Position numbers and translations under genes: made by a program. Shown here piece by piece: positions 47,296 to 59,805 of a DNA stretch of 64,000 nucleotides (position 1 is its first letter; each line of letters starts with the position of its first letter). Below the pieces are notes generated by a model. It saw only the letters and a list, made by a program, of their open reading frames with translations. It ran no database searches and was not told the origin of the DNA. The stretch comes from Euptelea pleiosperma (Eukaryota > Streptophyta > Magnoliopsida > Ranunculales > Eupteleaceae), in assembly GCA_035048495.1 (NCBI GenBank), contig CM068545.1, forward strand, positions 45,006,450-45,070,449. Reading direction: 5' to 3'.

Positions 47296-49372
47296 GGGGC
47301 TAGAAGCTTGAAATCCACCATCCATTGGCTTCCTCAAATGACTAAAGAATCACCCAATCAGAAGTTTGAAACATCTGATCTACCACATTCACTATCACTA
47401 TTGGAATCCAATTGCAATGGTTTCTCTTGAAACTGGTATTGTTTGTGCCCACTTGCAACATGGTTTGTCAAGATTGCAGATCATGCAAAGTGCTTGACAA
47501 AGTGCATGCTACCCCTGAATGTTTGGCTCATGAGTTGTCAAACATTCCTAGGTATTGTCATACCCAGAATTTGGCAGTTGAGCTGAAACTTGCAACATGG
47601 AGTGGGACTAAGGTAAGGTGGACCACTTTGGCTCCATTTCCTCATCTGCCACATGATCCAAACATCCGTACAGTCAGTGGTCTTTAAGAGTATGCCACGT
47701 GGATCATACCGTGGTCCGTGATGTGAGCCACATGTCACACTAATTGGTAATGGTGGAGGTACGTTCCTCCCTTCTCTTTTCTCCTTCCCTACTGTTTTCT
47801 TTTCTTCTTTTTCTTCTTTTTCTTCTTTTCCTCTCTCTTTTTTTTTTCTTTGATCTTCTTTTTTGGAGAGGACAAGTGTAGAAAGTGGCTGGGATTGGAG
47901 ATGGTAGGCGGATGAAGAGGAGTTGGGAGGATGAGGGCAGCGCCTGCAAGTCGGGAGAGTTGCTGGCCAAACCGGCAACTGCCAAAGTTGCAGGTCTAGC
48001 TAACGGTTCCGGTGGCTGGCGCACAAGGGGGAGCAAGTTGCTCCTTCGGTGGTTGAGGAGGTGAAGGCATGGGGCAGTTTCGGACCTATCGTGGAGGGAG
48101 GCCGGGCGGTGATCAGGTAGGGGCGATCCTATCCTCTTCCTTCTTCTTCTTCTATCTTCCTTTTTCTTTTTCTTTTTTCTTTGTTTTTCTTTTCTGTATT
48201 TTTTTTTTTTGATAAAGAAAAGACGAAGAAACGAGATCAATGGAGATTGTGGAGGCACACTACACCAAAATTGCCGTTGTGAAACTAATTTGAAACGGCT
48301 TAAAACCGTTGCAAAATGTGGCGTTTCAAATTAAATTGCAACGGCTCAAACCCGTTTCATTATAAATTCCACATGGGAATCTTGAAACGGTTCAAAACAG
48401 TTGCACAATATAAAATAGAAACGGTTCTTGAAATGGTTCAAAACCATTGCAAAATATAAAATAGAAACGGTTTTAAACTGTTGCGGTAGTTTACATTGCA
48501 ACAGTTTTGAACCGTTTCTATTAGCAACGGCTCAAAATCGTCTCAAAATGTAATTATGCAACGGTTTTGAACCATTTTAAACCATGTTTCGTCACAGTTA
48601 TAAATCAATTAAAATTAAGAAACGGTGCAAAACCATTGCAAATGATTGTAATGCAACGGTTGTAAACCGTTTCTGACTTATGGTTTGTCACAATTATGAA
48701 TTATTTAAAACTAAGCAACGGTTCTAAACCGTTGCAAAATATAATTCTACAATGTTTTGAAAATTCGTGAAACAGTTTTGATCCGTTTCAAATGTGAAAT
48801 TTGAAGCGGTTGATATTGTTGAAACGGTTTTGAACCTTTCCAAACGGTAAGAAAATGCAAAAAAGAAATTATGCCGTATAGATGGCAATGTTGATGGTTG
48901 ACCTGGTATAATTAACAATAGTTAAGTAATAGTCTTTTCCGGACAGAGAAGGTATTTAAGGCAAAAGTGAAATAGGAAATTGGAACTTAGAAGATCATCC
49001 AAGCTATAAAAAAGCCACAAATAATTAGGCTTCAACAAAGTTTGGACAGATCTCAAACTAAGATATCTAAACATGTAATAACAAGTATATAACTTATAAG
49101 AAAAAGGTAACAAGTATATAACTTGTCTGAGGGAACCATTTATGAGGACTAGAACATTACAAAGCCCAAGAGGCTTTTCAAAGATTTAAATATACTAGTG
49201 GGTGGCTCGTGCCCACGGCACTCCACGACAAAGAGTCCAAAACATGTAAAACAAATGAATCCACAATGTGAACAACTGAACCGACCATTCAATAGGCAAA
49301 TTCGTAATCTGTGTAAATTGGAGGGTGATCACCGAACAAATACATATCATTCACTACCTAGGTGCACATGTA
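47296..49372 (+). repeat. Array unit 8, palindrome deleted
   Basis: 2077 bp. The GTTGCAG palindrome is gone (GGACCTATCGTGG near 48082-48094 replaces it). About 20 bp just inside the terminus is missing (AAAATTGCCGTTGTG at about 48265), and a dyad step is lost near 48379. Terminus at 48258 is preceded by GGAGGCA instead of GGAGGGA. Confidence 0.9.
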
Positions 49373-51383
49373 GGGGCTAGAAGCTTGAAATCCACCATTC
49401 ATTGGCTTCCTCAAATGACTAAAGAATCACCCGATCAGAAGTTTGAAACATCTGATTTACCACATTCACTATCACTATTGGAATCCAATTGCAATGGTTT
49501 CTCTTGAAACTGGTATTGTTTGTGCCCACTTGCAACATGGTTTGTCAACATTGCAGATCATGCCAACAGGTGGACCTCTTTGGTTCCATTTCCTCATCTG
49601 CCACATGATCCAAACATCCATACTGTCAGTGGTCTTTAAGAGTGTGCCACGTGGATCATACCGTGGTCCGTGATGTGAGCCACATGGCACACTAATTTGT
49701 AATGGTGGAGGTACGTTCCTCCCTTCTCTTTTCTCCTTCCCTTCTGTTTTCTTTTCTTCTTTTTCTTCTTTTCTTCTCTCTTTTTTTTTTCTTTGATCTT
49801 CTTTTTTGGAGAGGACCAGTGTAGAAAGCGGCTGGGATTGGAGATGGTAGGCAGATGAAGAGGAGTTGGGAGGATGAGGGCAGCGCCTGCAAGTCGGGAG
49901 AGTTGCTGGCCAAACCGGTGACTGCCAGAGTGGCAGGTCTAGCTAATGGTTCCGGTGGCTGGGGCACAAGGGCGAGCAAGTTGCTCCTTTGGTGGTTGAG
50001 GAGGTGAAGGCACGGGGCAGTTTCAGACCTGCAACTCGAAGTTGCAGGTCGTGGAGGGAGGCTGGGCGGTGATCAGGTAGGGGCGATCCTATCCTCTTCC
50101 TTCTTCTTCTTCTATCTTCCTTTTTCTTTTTCTTTTCTCTTTATTTTTCTTTTCTGTATTTTTTTTTGATAAAGAGAAGACGAAGAAACAAGATCAATGG
50201 AGATTCTGGAGGGACACTACACCAAAATTGCCTATTTGCAACGGTTCTGGACCGTTGTGAAACTAATTTGAAATGGCTTAAAACCGTTGCAAAAAGTGGC
50301 ATTTCAAATTAAATTACAACGGCTCAAACCCGTTTCATTTTGAATTCCACATGGGAATAAACATTTTTGCAACGATTTTAAACCGTTTCAAGTCTTGAAA
50401 CGGTTCAAAACCGTTGCAAAATATAAAATAGAAACGGTTCTTGAAACGGTTCAAAACAGTTGCAAAATACAAAATAGAAACGGTTTTAAACTGTTGCGGT
50501 AGTTTACATTGCAACGGTTTTGAACCGTTTCTATTAGCAACGGCTCAAAGCCGTCGCAAAATGTAACTATACAACGGTTTTGAACCGTTTTAAACCATGT
50601 TTCGTCACAGTTATAAATCATTTAAAATTAAGAAACGGTGCAAAACCATTGCAAATGATTGTAATGCAACGGTTGTAAACCATTTCTGACTTATGGTTTG
50701 TCACAATTATTAATTATTTAAAACTAAGCAACGGTTCTAAACCGTTGCAAAATATAATTCTGCAATGTTTTGAAAATTTGTGAAACGGTTTTGATCCGTT
50801 TCAAATGTGAAATTTGAAGCGGTTGATATTGTTGAAACGGTTTTGAACCGTTGCAAACGGTAAGAAAATGCAAAAAAAAATTATGCCTTATAGATGGCAA
50901 TGTTGATGGTTGACCTAGTATAATTAACGATAGTTAAGTAATAGTCTTTTCCGGATAGAGAAGGTATTTAAGGCAAAAGTGAAATAGGAAATTGGAACTT
51001 GGAAGATCATCCGAGCTATAAAAAAGCCACAAATAATTAGGCTTCAACAAAATTTGGACAGATCTCAAACTAAGATATCTAAACATGTAATAACAAGTAT
51101 ATAACTTATAAGAAAAAGGGAACAAGTATATAACTTGTCTGAGGGAACCATTTATGGGGACTTGAACATTACAAAGCCCAAGAGGCTTTTGAAAGATTTA
51201 AATATACTAGTGGGTGGCTCGTGCCCACGGCACTCCCCGACAAAGAGTCCAAAACATTCAAACAAATGAACCCACGATGTGAACAACTGAACCCACCATT
51301 CAATAGGCAAATTCGTAATCTGTGTAAATTGGAGGGTGATCACCGAACAAATACATATCATCCACTACCTAGGTGCACATGTA
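49373..51383 (+). repeat. Array unit 9
   Basis: Shortest complete unit (2011 bp), because of a ~190-bp deletion near 49561 that joins GATCATGC to CAACAGGTGG. Terminus at 50215. Confidence 0.9.
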
Positions 51384-53458
51384 GGGGCTAGAAGCTTGAA
51401 ATCCACCATTCATTGGCTTCCTCAAATGACTAAAGAATCACACAATCAGAAGTTTGAAACATCTGATCTACCACATTCAATATCACTATTGGAATCCAAT
51501 TGTAATGGTTTCTCTTGAAACTGGTATTGTTTGTGCCCACTTGCAACATTGTTTGTCAACATTGCAGATCATGCAAAGTGCTTGACAAAGTGCATGTTAC
51601 CCCTGAATGTTTGGCTCATTAGTTGTCAACATTCCTAGGTATTGTCATACCCAGAATTTGGCAGTTGAGCTGAAACTTGCAACATGGAGAGGGACTAAGG
51701 TAAGGTGGGCCAACAGGTAGACCTCTTTGGTTCCATTTCCTCATCGGCCACATTATCCAAACATCCATACAGTCAGTCGTCTTTAAGAGTGTGCCACGTG
51801 GATCATACCGTGGTCCGTGATGTGAGCCACATGTCACACTAATTGGTAATGGTGGAGGTACGTTCCTCCCTTCTCTTTTCTCCTTCGCTTATGTTTTCTT
51901 TTCTTCTTTTTCTTCTTTTCTACTCTCTTTTTTTTTTTTTTGATCTTCTTTTTTGGAGAGGACCAGTGTAGAAAGCGGCCGGGATTGGTGATGGTAGGCG
52001 GATGAAGAGGAGTTGGGAGGATGAGGGCAGCGCCTGCAAGTCGGGAGAGTTGCTGGCCAATCCGGCAACTGCCAGAGTTGCAGGTCTAGCTAACGGTTCC
52101 GGTGGCTGGCGCACCAGGGGGAGCAAGTTTCTCCTTTGGTGGTTGAGGAGGTGAAGGCACGGGGCAGTTTCAGACCTGCAACTCGAAGTTGCAGGTCGTG
52201 GAGGGAGGCTGGGCGGTGATCAGGTAGGGGCGATCCTATCCTCTTCCTTCTTCTTCTTATATCTTCCTTTTTCTTTTTCTTTTTTCTTTGTTTTTCTTTT
52301 CTGTATTTTTTTTTTTGATAAAGAAAAGACGAAGAAACAAGATCAATGGAGATTGTGGAGGGACACTACACCAAAATTGCCTATTTGCAACGGTTTTGGA
52401 CCGTTGTGAAACTAATTTGAAACGGCTTAAAACCGTTGCAAAAAGAAGCGTTTCAAATTAAATTGCAACGGCTCAAAACCGTTTCATTCCGAATTCCACA
52501 TGGGAATAAACATTTTTGCAACGGTTTTGAACCGTTTCAAGTCTTGAAACGGTTCAAAATAGTTGCAAAATATAAAATAAAAATGGTTCTTGAAACGGTT
52601 CAAAACCGTTGTAAAATATAAAATAGAAACGGTTTTAAACTGTAGCGGTAGTTTACATTGCAACGGTTTTGGACCGTTTTTATTAGCAACGGCTCAAAAC
52701 CGTTTCAAAATGTAATTATGCAACGGTTTTAAACCGTTTTAAACCATGTTTCGTCACAGTTATAAATCATTTAAAATTAAGAAACGGTGCAAAACCATTG
52801 CAAATGATTGTAATGCAACGGTTGTAAACCGTTTCTGCAATGTTTTGAAAATTTGTGAAACGGTTTTGATCCGTTTCAAATGTGAAATTTGAAGCGGTTG
52901 ATATTGTTGAAACGGTTTTGAACCGTTCTAAACAATAAGAAAATGCAAAAAAAATTTATGCCTTATAGATGGCAATGTTGATGGTTGACCTAATATAATT
53001 AACGATAGTTAAGTAATAGTCTTTTCCGGACAGAGAAGGTATTTAAGGCAAAAGTGAAATAGGAAATTGAAACTTGGAAGATCGTCCATGCTATAAAAAA
53101 GCCACAAATAATTAGGCTTCAACAAAATTTGGACAGATCTCAAACTAAGATATCTAAACATGTAATAACAAGTATATAACTTATAAGAAAAAGGTGACAA
53201 GTATATAACTTGTCTGAGGGAACCATTTATGAGGACTAGAACATTACAAAGCCCAAGAGGCTTTTCAAAGATTTAAATATACTTCTAGGTGGCTAATGCC
53301 CACGGCACTCCCTGACAAAGAGTCCAAAACATGCAAACAAATGAACCCACAATGTGAACAACTGAACCCACCATTCAATAGGCAAATTCATAATCTATGT
53401 AAATTGGAGGGTGATCACCGAACAAATACATATCATTCACTACCTAGGTGCACATGTA
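51384..53458 (+). repeat. Array unit 10
   Basis: 2075 bp. About 95 bp of the dyad block is deleted near 52839 (CCGTTTCTG joins CAATGTTTTG). Terminus at 52364. Confidence 0.9.
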
Positions 53459-55575
53459 GGGGCTAGAAGCTTGAAATCCACCATTCATTGGCTTCCTCAA
53501 ATGACTAAAGAATCACCCAATCAGAAGTTTGAAACATCTGATCTACCACATTCACTATCACTATTGGAATCCAATTGTAATGGTTTCTCTTGAAACTGGT
53601 ATTGTTTGTGCCCACATGCAACATTGTTTGTCAACATTGCAGATCATGCAAAGTGCTTGACAAAGTGCATGCTACCCCTGAATGTTTGGCTCATGAGTTG
53701 TCAACATTCCTAGGTATTGTCATACCCAGAATTTGGCAGTTGAGCTGAAACTTGCAACATGGAGAGGGACTAAGGTAAGGTGGGCCAACAGGTGGACTTC
53801 TTTGGTTCCATTTCCTCATCGGCCACATGATCAAAATAGCCATACAGTCAGTGGTCTTTAAGAGTGTGCCACGTGGATCATACCGGGGTCCGTGATGTGA
53901 GCCACATGTCACACCAATTGGTAATGGTGAGGTACGTTCCTCCCTTCTCTTTTCTCCTTCCCTTCTATTTTTTTTTCTTCTTTTCTACTCTCTTTTTTTT
54001 TTTCTTTGATCTTCTTTTTTGGAGAGGACCAGTGTAGAAAGCGGCTGGGATTGGTGATGGGAGGCGGATGAAGAGGAGTTGGGAGGATGAGGGCAGTGCC
54101 TGCAAGTCGGGAGAGTTGCTGGCCAAACGGGCAACTGCCAGAGTGGCAGGTCTAGCTAACGGTTCCGGTGGCTAGCGCACAAGGGGGAGCAAGTTGCTCC
54201 TTTGGTGGTTGAGGACGTGAAGGCACGGGGCAGTTTCAGACTTGCAACTCGAAGTTGCAGGTCGTGGAGGGAGGCTGGGAGGTGATCAGGTAGGGGCGAT
54301 CCTATCCTCTTGCTTCTTCTTCTTCTATCTCCCTTTTTCTTTTTCTTTTTTCTTTGTTTTTCTTTTCTGATTTTTTTTTTTGATAAAGAAAAGACGAAGA
54401 AACGAGATCAATGGAGATTGTGGAGGGACACTACACCAAAATTGCCTATTTGCAACGGTTTTTGACCATTGTGAAACTAATTTGAAACGGCTTAAAATCG
54501 TTTTAAAAAGTGGGATTTCAAATTAAATTGCAACGGCTCAAACCCGTTTCATTCTGAATTCCACATGGGAATAAACATTTTTGCAACGGTTTTGAACCGT
54601 TTCAAGTCTTGAAACAGTTCAAAATCGTTGCAAATTATAAAATAAAAATGGTTCTTGAAACGGTTCAAAACCGTTGCAAAATATAGAATAGAAACGGTTT
54701 TAAACTGTTGCGGTAGTTTACATTGCAACGGTTTTGAACCGTTTCTATTAGCAACGGCTCAAAACCATCTCAAAATGTAATTATGCAACGGTTTTGAACC
54801 GTTTTAAACCATGTTTCGTCACAGTTATAAATTATTTAAAATTAAGAAACGGTGCAAAACCATTGCAAATGATTGTAATCCAACGGTTGTAAAATGTTTC
54901 TGACTTATGGTTTGTTACAATTATGAATTATTTAAAACTAAGCAGCAGTTCTAAACCGTTGCATAATATAATTCTGCAATGTTTTGAAAATTTGTTAATG
55001 GTTTTGATCCGTTTCAAATGTGAAATTTGAAGCGGTTGATATTGTTGAAACAGTTTTGAACCGTTGCAAATGGTAAGAAAATGCAAAAAAAAATTATGCC
55101 TTATAGATGGCAATGTTGATGGTTGACCTGGTATAATTAACAATAGTTAAGTAATAGCCTTTTCCGGACAGAGAAGGTATTTAAGGCAAAAGTGAAATAG
55201 GAAATTGGAACTTGGAAGATCATCCAAGCTATAAAAAAGCCACAAATAATTAGGCTTCAACAAAATTTGGACAGATCTCAAACTAAGATATCTAAACATG
55301 TAATAACAAGTATATAACTTATAAGAAAAGGGTAACAAGTATATAACTTGTCTGAGGGAACCATTTATGAGGACTAGAACATTACAAAGCCCAAGAGGCT
55401 TTTGAATGATTTAAATATACTAGTGGGTGGCTCGTGCCCACGGCACTCCCCGACAAAGAGTCCAAAACATGCAAACAAATGAACCCACCATTCAATAGGC
55501 AAATTCGTAATCTGTGTAAATTGGAGGGTGATCACCGAACAAATACATATCATTCACTACCTAGGTGCACATGTA
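53459..55575 (+). repeat. Array unit 11
   Basis: 2117 bp. Terminus at 54429. A short stretch (AATGTGAACAACTGAACCC) is missing near 55487. Confidence 0.9.
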
Positions 55576-56729
55576 GGGGCTAGAAGCTTGAAATCCACCA
55601 TTCATTGGCTTCCTCAAATGACAAAAGAATCACCCGATCAGATGTTTGAAACATCTGATCTACCACATTCACTATCACTATTGGAATCCAATTGCAATGG
55701 TTTCTCTTGAAACTGGTATTGTTTGTGCCCACTTGCAACATGGTTTCTCAACATTGCAGATCATGCAAAGTGCTTGACAAAGTGCATGCTACCCCTGAAT
55801 GTTTGGCTCATGAGTTGTCAACATTCCTAGGTATTGTCATACCCAGAATTTTGCAGTTGAGTTATCAAACAGGTGGACCTCTTTGGTTCCATTTCCTAAT
55901 CTGCCACATGATCCAAACATCCATACAGTCAGTGGTCTTTAAGAGTGTGCCACGTGGATCATACCTTGGTCCGTGATGTGAGCCACATGTCATACTAATT
56001 GGTAATGGTGGAGGTACGTTCCTCTCTTCTCTTTTCTCCTTCCCTTCTATTTTCTTTTCTTCTTTTTCTTCTTTTCTTCTCTCATTTTTTTTTCTTTGAT
56101 CTTCTTTTTTGGAGAAGACCAGTATAGAAAGCGACTGGGATTGGAGATGGTAGGCGGATGAAGAAGAGTTGGGAGGATGAGGGCAGCACCTGCAAATCGA
56201 GAGAGTTGCTGGCCAAACTTGCAACTGCCAGAGTTGCAGGTCTAGCTAACGGTTCTGGTGGCTGGCGCACAAGGGGGAGCAAGTTGCTCCTTTGGTGGTT
56301 GAGGAGGTGAAGTCACGGGGCAGTTTGAGACCTGCAATTCGAAGTTGCAGGTCGTGGAGGGAGGCTGTGCGGTGATCTGGTAGGGGCGATCCTATCCTCT
56401 TCCTTCTTCTTCTTCTGTCTTCCTTTTTCTTTTTCTTTTATCTTTGTTTTTCTTTTCTGTATTTTTTTTTTTGATAAAGAGAAGACGAAGAAACGAGATC
56501 AATGGAGATTGTGGAGGGACATTACACCAAAATTGCCTATTTGCAACGGTTTTGGACCGTTGTGAAACTAATTTGAAATGGCTTAAAACCGTTGCAAAAA
56601 GTGGCGTTTCAAATTAAATTGCAACGGCTCAAACCCGTTTCATTCTGAATTCCACATGGGAATAAACATTTTTGCTACGGTTCAAAACCGTTGCAAAATA
56701 TAAAATAGAAACGATTCTTGAAACGGTTC
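55576..56729 (+). repeat. Array unit 12, cut by element B
   Basis: 1154 bp. The terminus is mutated to CATTACACCAAAATTG at 56520. A ~75-bp deletion lies near 55862. The unit breaks inside the dyad block (GAAACGGTTC) where the LTR of element B begins. Whether the array continues beyond element B lies outside the window. Confidence 0.9.
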
Positions 56730-57641
56730 TGATATTCGCTCAAAAGTGCTTATTTTAAGCAATTATCCTGTTAACGTTATTGCATTCTCCCACGTTAAAA
56801 TACTCTATTTACTTACTTTTCTACGTAAGAGTCTCTTTTGTTGCGTAGAACACACTTTTCTGGACGAAATGGTATATTTGCATGCATTAAACACATTTTG
56901 GGAAGTCTAAATACTAAGTCGTTCTGATAAAGTCTCATTACGCGCTTCTTCTGTCGCAGGAAACCCCGATGGGACGATTCTCGAGACTTGTGGGCCCAAA
57001 TCGATCATGAAAGCCCATTATCAAAGCTTAACAAGCCCACATGCTATGACTAGAAGATATGGGCCAAATATGGGCTGAATAAGAGGACCAAAAAGTCGGC
57101 CCAAAGAACGAAGAGAGTAGGAGAGCCAATGACCAAGAGACGGACCAAAGCGTTTAAAGCCACGTGAGTCAGCAAAGAATGATGGTCGACTCTACTGGAG
57201 AAGCGTGAGGATGGTCACAGTGAAGACCAGGGTTCCAGACCCTCCGCCAGTGCTTTTCTCTCTATTTTCTGATACTTTCTCTCTCATCTCTCCTTATTCT
57301 CTCTCTCTCTTCATCTCTCGGTCCTCGAATCTACTGACCTAACCCCAGAACTCCTGCCCATCGGCTCTATCTCATCTCCCTTAGCTTTCTGACCATTGGA
57401 TCTTCCATCGGACCGTTGGATCTTCAATCGGACCGTTGGATCTCTCTAGATCCGTCGATCTACCAATCTGAGTCCCAATCAAGTCACCATCCATCGATCG
57501 CCATCAGACTGTCTGTCACATTATCTTGTGAGACGATGGACATCATCAATCCATGAGGGCCAATAGCCGGGCCCATCTTCATCGACCCGCTGTCCGACCA
57601 GTTAGTGGACCCCGCGAATTTCAAAATAATTTTAATTAAAT
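56730..57641 (+). repeat. Truncated 5' LTR of element B
   Basis: Starts TGATATTCGCTCAAAAG (the subfamily with GCTTATTTTAAGC) and matches the 3' LTR up to TTTTAATTAAATGGGG. There it joins pol within the shared bases ATGGGG/GGGACC. It should keep U3 and perhaps the promoter, but lacks the CTT tract, palindromes and U5 end. Confidence 0.85.
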
Positions 57642-59805
57642 GGGGACCTTTCAAAGGTGTATGATGAGCATATTCTTTGACATGGTGGAAAAATTCCTCG
57701 AAGTCTTTATGGACGACTTCTCAGTCTTTGGGTCATCCTTTGATGACTGTCTGAACCATCTAGGGCTTGTACTTCAACGCTGTCAGGACAAGCGACTTGT
57801 CCTCAATTGGGAGAAATGCCACTTCATGGTGAAGAAGGGCATTGTTTTGGGACATGTCATTTCCCATCAGGGCATTGAGGTCGACAAAGCTAAAATCGAT
57901 ATCATCTCGACCTTGCCCATTCCTAAGTCCGTACGTGACATCCGGTCCTTTTTGGGACACGGAGGATTCTATAGGCGATTCATCAAGGACTTCTCTCAAA
58001 TCGCTCGACCTCTGTCCCATCTTCTGGCTAAAGATAGTCCTTTCGACTTTAATGCTGACTGTGTCAAGGCATTTGAGCGTCTCAAATCTGAGCTCACTAC
58101 TGCGCCCATTATCCGTCCCCCGGACTGGACTCTACCTTTCGAGGTAATGTGCGATGCTTCTGACTTCGCATTAGGCGCCGTTCTAGGGCAGAGAGTTGAC
58201 AAAAGGTCACACGTGATCTACTACGCGAGCAAAACTCTTAACTCTGCCCAAATGAATTACTCCACGACTGAGAAAGAACTCCTGGCGGTAGTCTTTGCCC
58301 TTGATAAATTCCGTCAGTACCTCTTAGCCACTAAGGTGGTCGTGTACACTGATCATGCAGCCCTTCGTTATCTCATGTCGAAAAAGGAAACCAAGCCTCG
58401 ATTAATTCGATGGATTCTCTTACTGCAGGAATTCGACCTCGAGATTAAGGATAAGAAAGGAACTGAGAATGTAGTGGCTGATCACTTGTCTAGACTGACT
58501 TTAGAGTCATCCTTCGACACCCAGCCCATCCCTGAGACCTTTCCAGATGAACAACTGTTCGCCATTTCTGTTAATCCTTGGTATGCGGACATTGTCAACT
58601 ACCTTGTCACCGAAGAAATGCCTTCACACTGGTCAAAACAGGACAAAAGCCAATTCCTAGCAAGAGTTAAGTACTACTCTTGGGATGACCCTTATTTGTA
58701 TAAATACTGTCCTGACCAAATCATTCATCTCTGTGTCCCTGAGTCGGACCAACTCAATATCTTGTCCTCGTGTCACGACCAACCTTGTGGTGGTCATTTC
58801 AGTACTAAGAAAACTGCAGAAAAAGTCCTGCAATGCGGATTCTACTGGCCTACACTATTTAAAGATGTCCATATCTACTGCAAAACCTGTCCTAATTGCC
58901 AGCATCTAGGCCGCATCTCCCAGAGGAACATGATGCCCCTCACTCCCATCCAGGTCGATGAAATATTTGACATTTGGGGCATCGACTTCATGGGCCCCTT
59001 TCCCATTTCCTATGGTTTTGAGTACATTCTCCTTGCGGTAGACTATGTATCCAAATGGATAGAAGCCATTCCCACCAAGACCAATGACCACAAAGTGGTG
59101 GTCAAATTCCTAAAGGAGTTCATCTTCGCTCGATTCGGTGCCCCTAAGGCCATCATTAGTGATGGGGGCACCCATTTCTGCAATAAGATATTCAAGAACT
59201 TAATGAAAAAGTATGGGGTAACCCACAAGGTTGCCCTAGCTTATCATCCGCAGACTAGTGGTCAAGTGGAGGTTTCTAATCGTCAGATCAAGCAGATCTT
59301 GGAGAAGACAGTCAATACCACACGTAAAGACTGGTCTACTCGTCTCACTGATGCTTTATGGGCATACAGAACCGCCTACAAGACCCCACTCAATATGTCT
59401 CCCTATCGTCTGGTCTTTGGGAAACCCTGTCATCTTCCGGTAGAGATTGAACATCGTGCCCTGTGGGCCATTAAGAAGCTCAACTTCGACCTAGACTCCG
59501 CAGGGGAGGAGCGAAAACTTCAAATGAATGAGTTAGAAGAACTCAGAAATGATGCCTACAACTTGTCCAAGAATTACAAAGCCAAAATGAAGTGGATACA
59601 TGACAAGAGCATCCTCAGGAAAGAGTTCCATCCAGGACAGAAGGTCTTTCTTTATAATTCTCGTCTTCATCTCTTCCCTGGTAAACTGAAATCTAGGTGG
59701 ACTGGTCCTTATACGGTCACCGCAGCCACACCCTTCGGAGCAATCACTATTGAGGATCCCAAGGATCACTCCTCATTCCAGGTAAATGGCCAGCGTCTAA
59801 AGTAG
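57640..59805 (+). CDS. pol: Partial pol: reverse transcriptase C-terminus, RNase H, integrase (Ty3/gypsy, Athila-like)
   Basis: An open 721-residue frame, remnant of a retrotransposon polyprotein. It begins inside the RT palm just before the catalytic FMDD (residues 23-26); fingers and the first catalytic Asp are lost. GIVLGHVIS and the [12 protein letters not shown] thumb region follow. RNase H starts near CDASD (171-175), with [22 protein letters not shown] and the ADHLSRL tail. Integrase has a zinc site H379, H386, C417, C420, then D449 (GIDFMGPF), D508 (ISDGG) and E544 (GQVEVSN) with the standard 35-residue D-E spacing. A GPY-type motif (RWTGPY) lies near residue 688. The frame ends cleanly at QRLK. 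No stops or shifts occur in the remaining part. The ATG comes from the LTR junction and is in frame by chance. Without complete RT, gag and protease it cannot transpose alone. The closest family by pattern is Athila/Tat. No env-like ORF follows. Confidence 0.93.
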   Translation: MGTFQRCMMSIFFDMVEKFLEVFMDDFSVFGSSFDDCLNHLGLVLQRCQDKRLVLNWEKCHFMVKKGIVLGHVISHQGIEVDKAKIDIISTLPIPKSVRDIRSFLGHGGFYRRFIKDFSQIARPLSHLLAKDSPFDFNADCVKAFERLKSELTTAPIIRPPDWTLPFEVMCDASDFALGAVLGQRVDKRSHVIYYASKTLNSAQMNYSTTEKELLAVVFALDKFRQYLLATKVVVYTDHAALRYLMSKKETKPRLIRWILLLQEFDLEIKDKKGTENVVADHLSRLTLESSFDTQPIPETFPDEQLFAISVNPWYADIVNYLVTEEMPSHWSKQDKSQFLARVKYYSWDDPYLYKYCPDQIIHLCVPESDQLNILSSCHDQPCGGHFSTKKTAEKVLQCGFYWPTLFKDVHIYCKTCPNCQHLGRISQRNMMPLTPIQVDEIFDIWGIDFMGPFPISYGFEYILLAVDYVSKWIEAIPTKTNDHKVVVKFLKEFIFARFGAPKAIISDGGTHFCNKIFKNLMKKYGVTHKVALAYHPQTSGQVEVSNRQIKQILEKTVNTTRKDWSTRLTDALWAYRTAYKTPLNMSPYRLVFGKPCHLPVEIEHRALWAIKKLNFDLDSAGEERKLQMNELEELRNDAYNLSKNYKAKMKWIHDKSILRKEFHPGQKVFLYNSRLHLFPGKLKSRWTGPYTVTAATPFGAITIEDPKDHSSFQVNGQRLK

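Larger units (their letters stand above)
27367..56729 (+). repeat. Tandem array of 12 x ~2.1-kb units, each with one CACTA-type terminus
   Basis: GGGGCTAGAAGCTTGAAATC occurs at 27367, 29468, 31619, 33758, 38804, 40877, 42974, 47296, 49373, 51384, 53459 and 55576. After removing two LTR insertions, spacing is 2011-2151 bp. Order in a unit: a ~400-bp low-copy-looking segment; TGGGCCAACAGGTGGACC to CCACGTGGATCATACCG; a CT-rich tract; a GC-rich block with GTTGCAG palindromes; a second CT-rich tract; the terminus CACTACACCAAAATTGCC; ~600 bp of AACGG/CCGTT dyads; then ~700 bp AT-rich DNA ending CCTAGGTGCACATGTA. No inverted GGTGTAGTG end exists in any unit. Conserved open frames are shared by descent, show no family motif and are mostly low complexity. 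Confidence 0.95.

Noticed and set aside
47740..48258. 172-codon Lys/Arg-rich minus-strand frame in the array, with relatives in most units
   Set aside because: Built on the two CT-rich tracts and the GC-rich block. Presence in several units reflects recent duplication, and lengths vary with indels.
27367..56729. CRISPR-like or prokaryotic repeat array
   Set aside because: Units are about 2 kb, the spacing is not spacer-like, and the DNA is clearly plant nuclear with transposon features.
57760..59769. Minus-strand and alternate-frame ORFs within pol
   Set aside because: Shadows of the continuous RT-RNase H-integrase frame.
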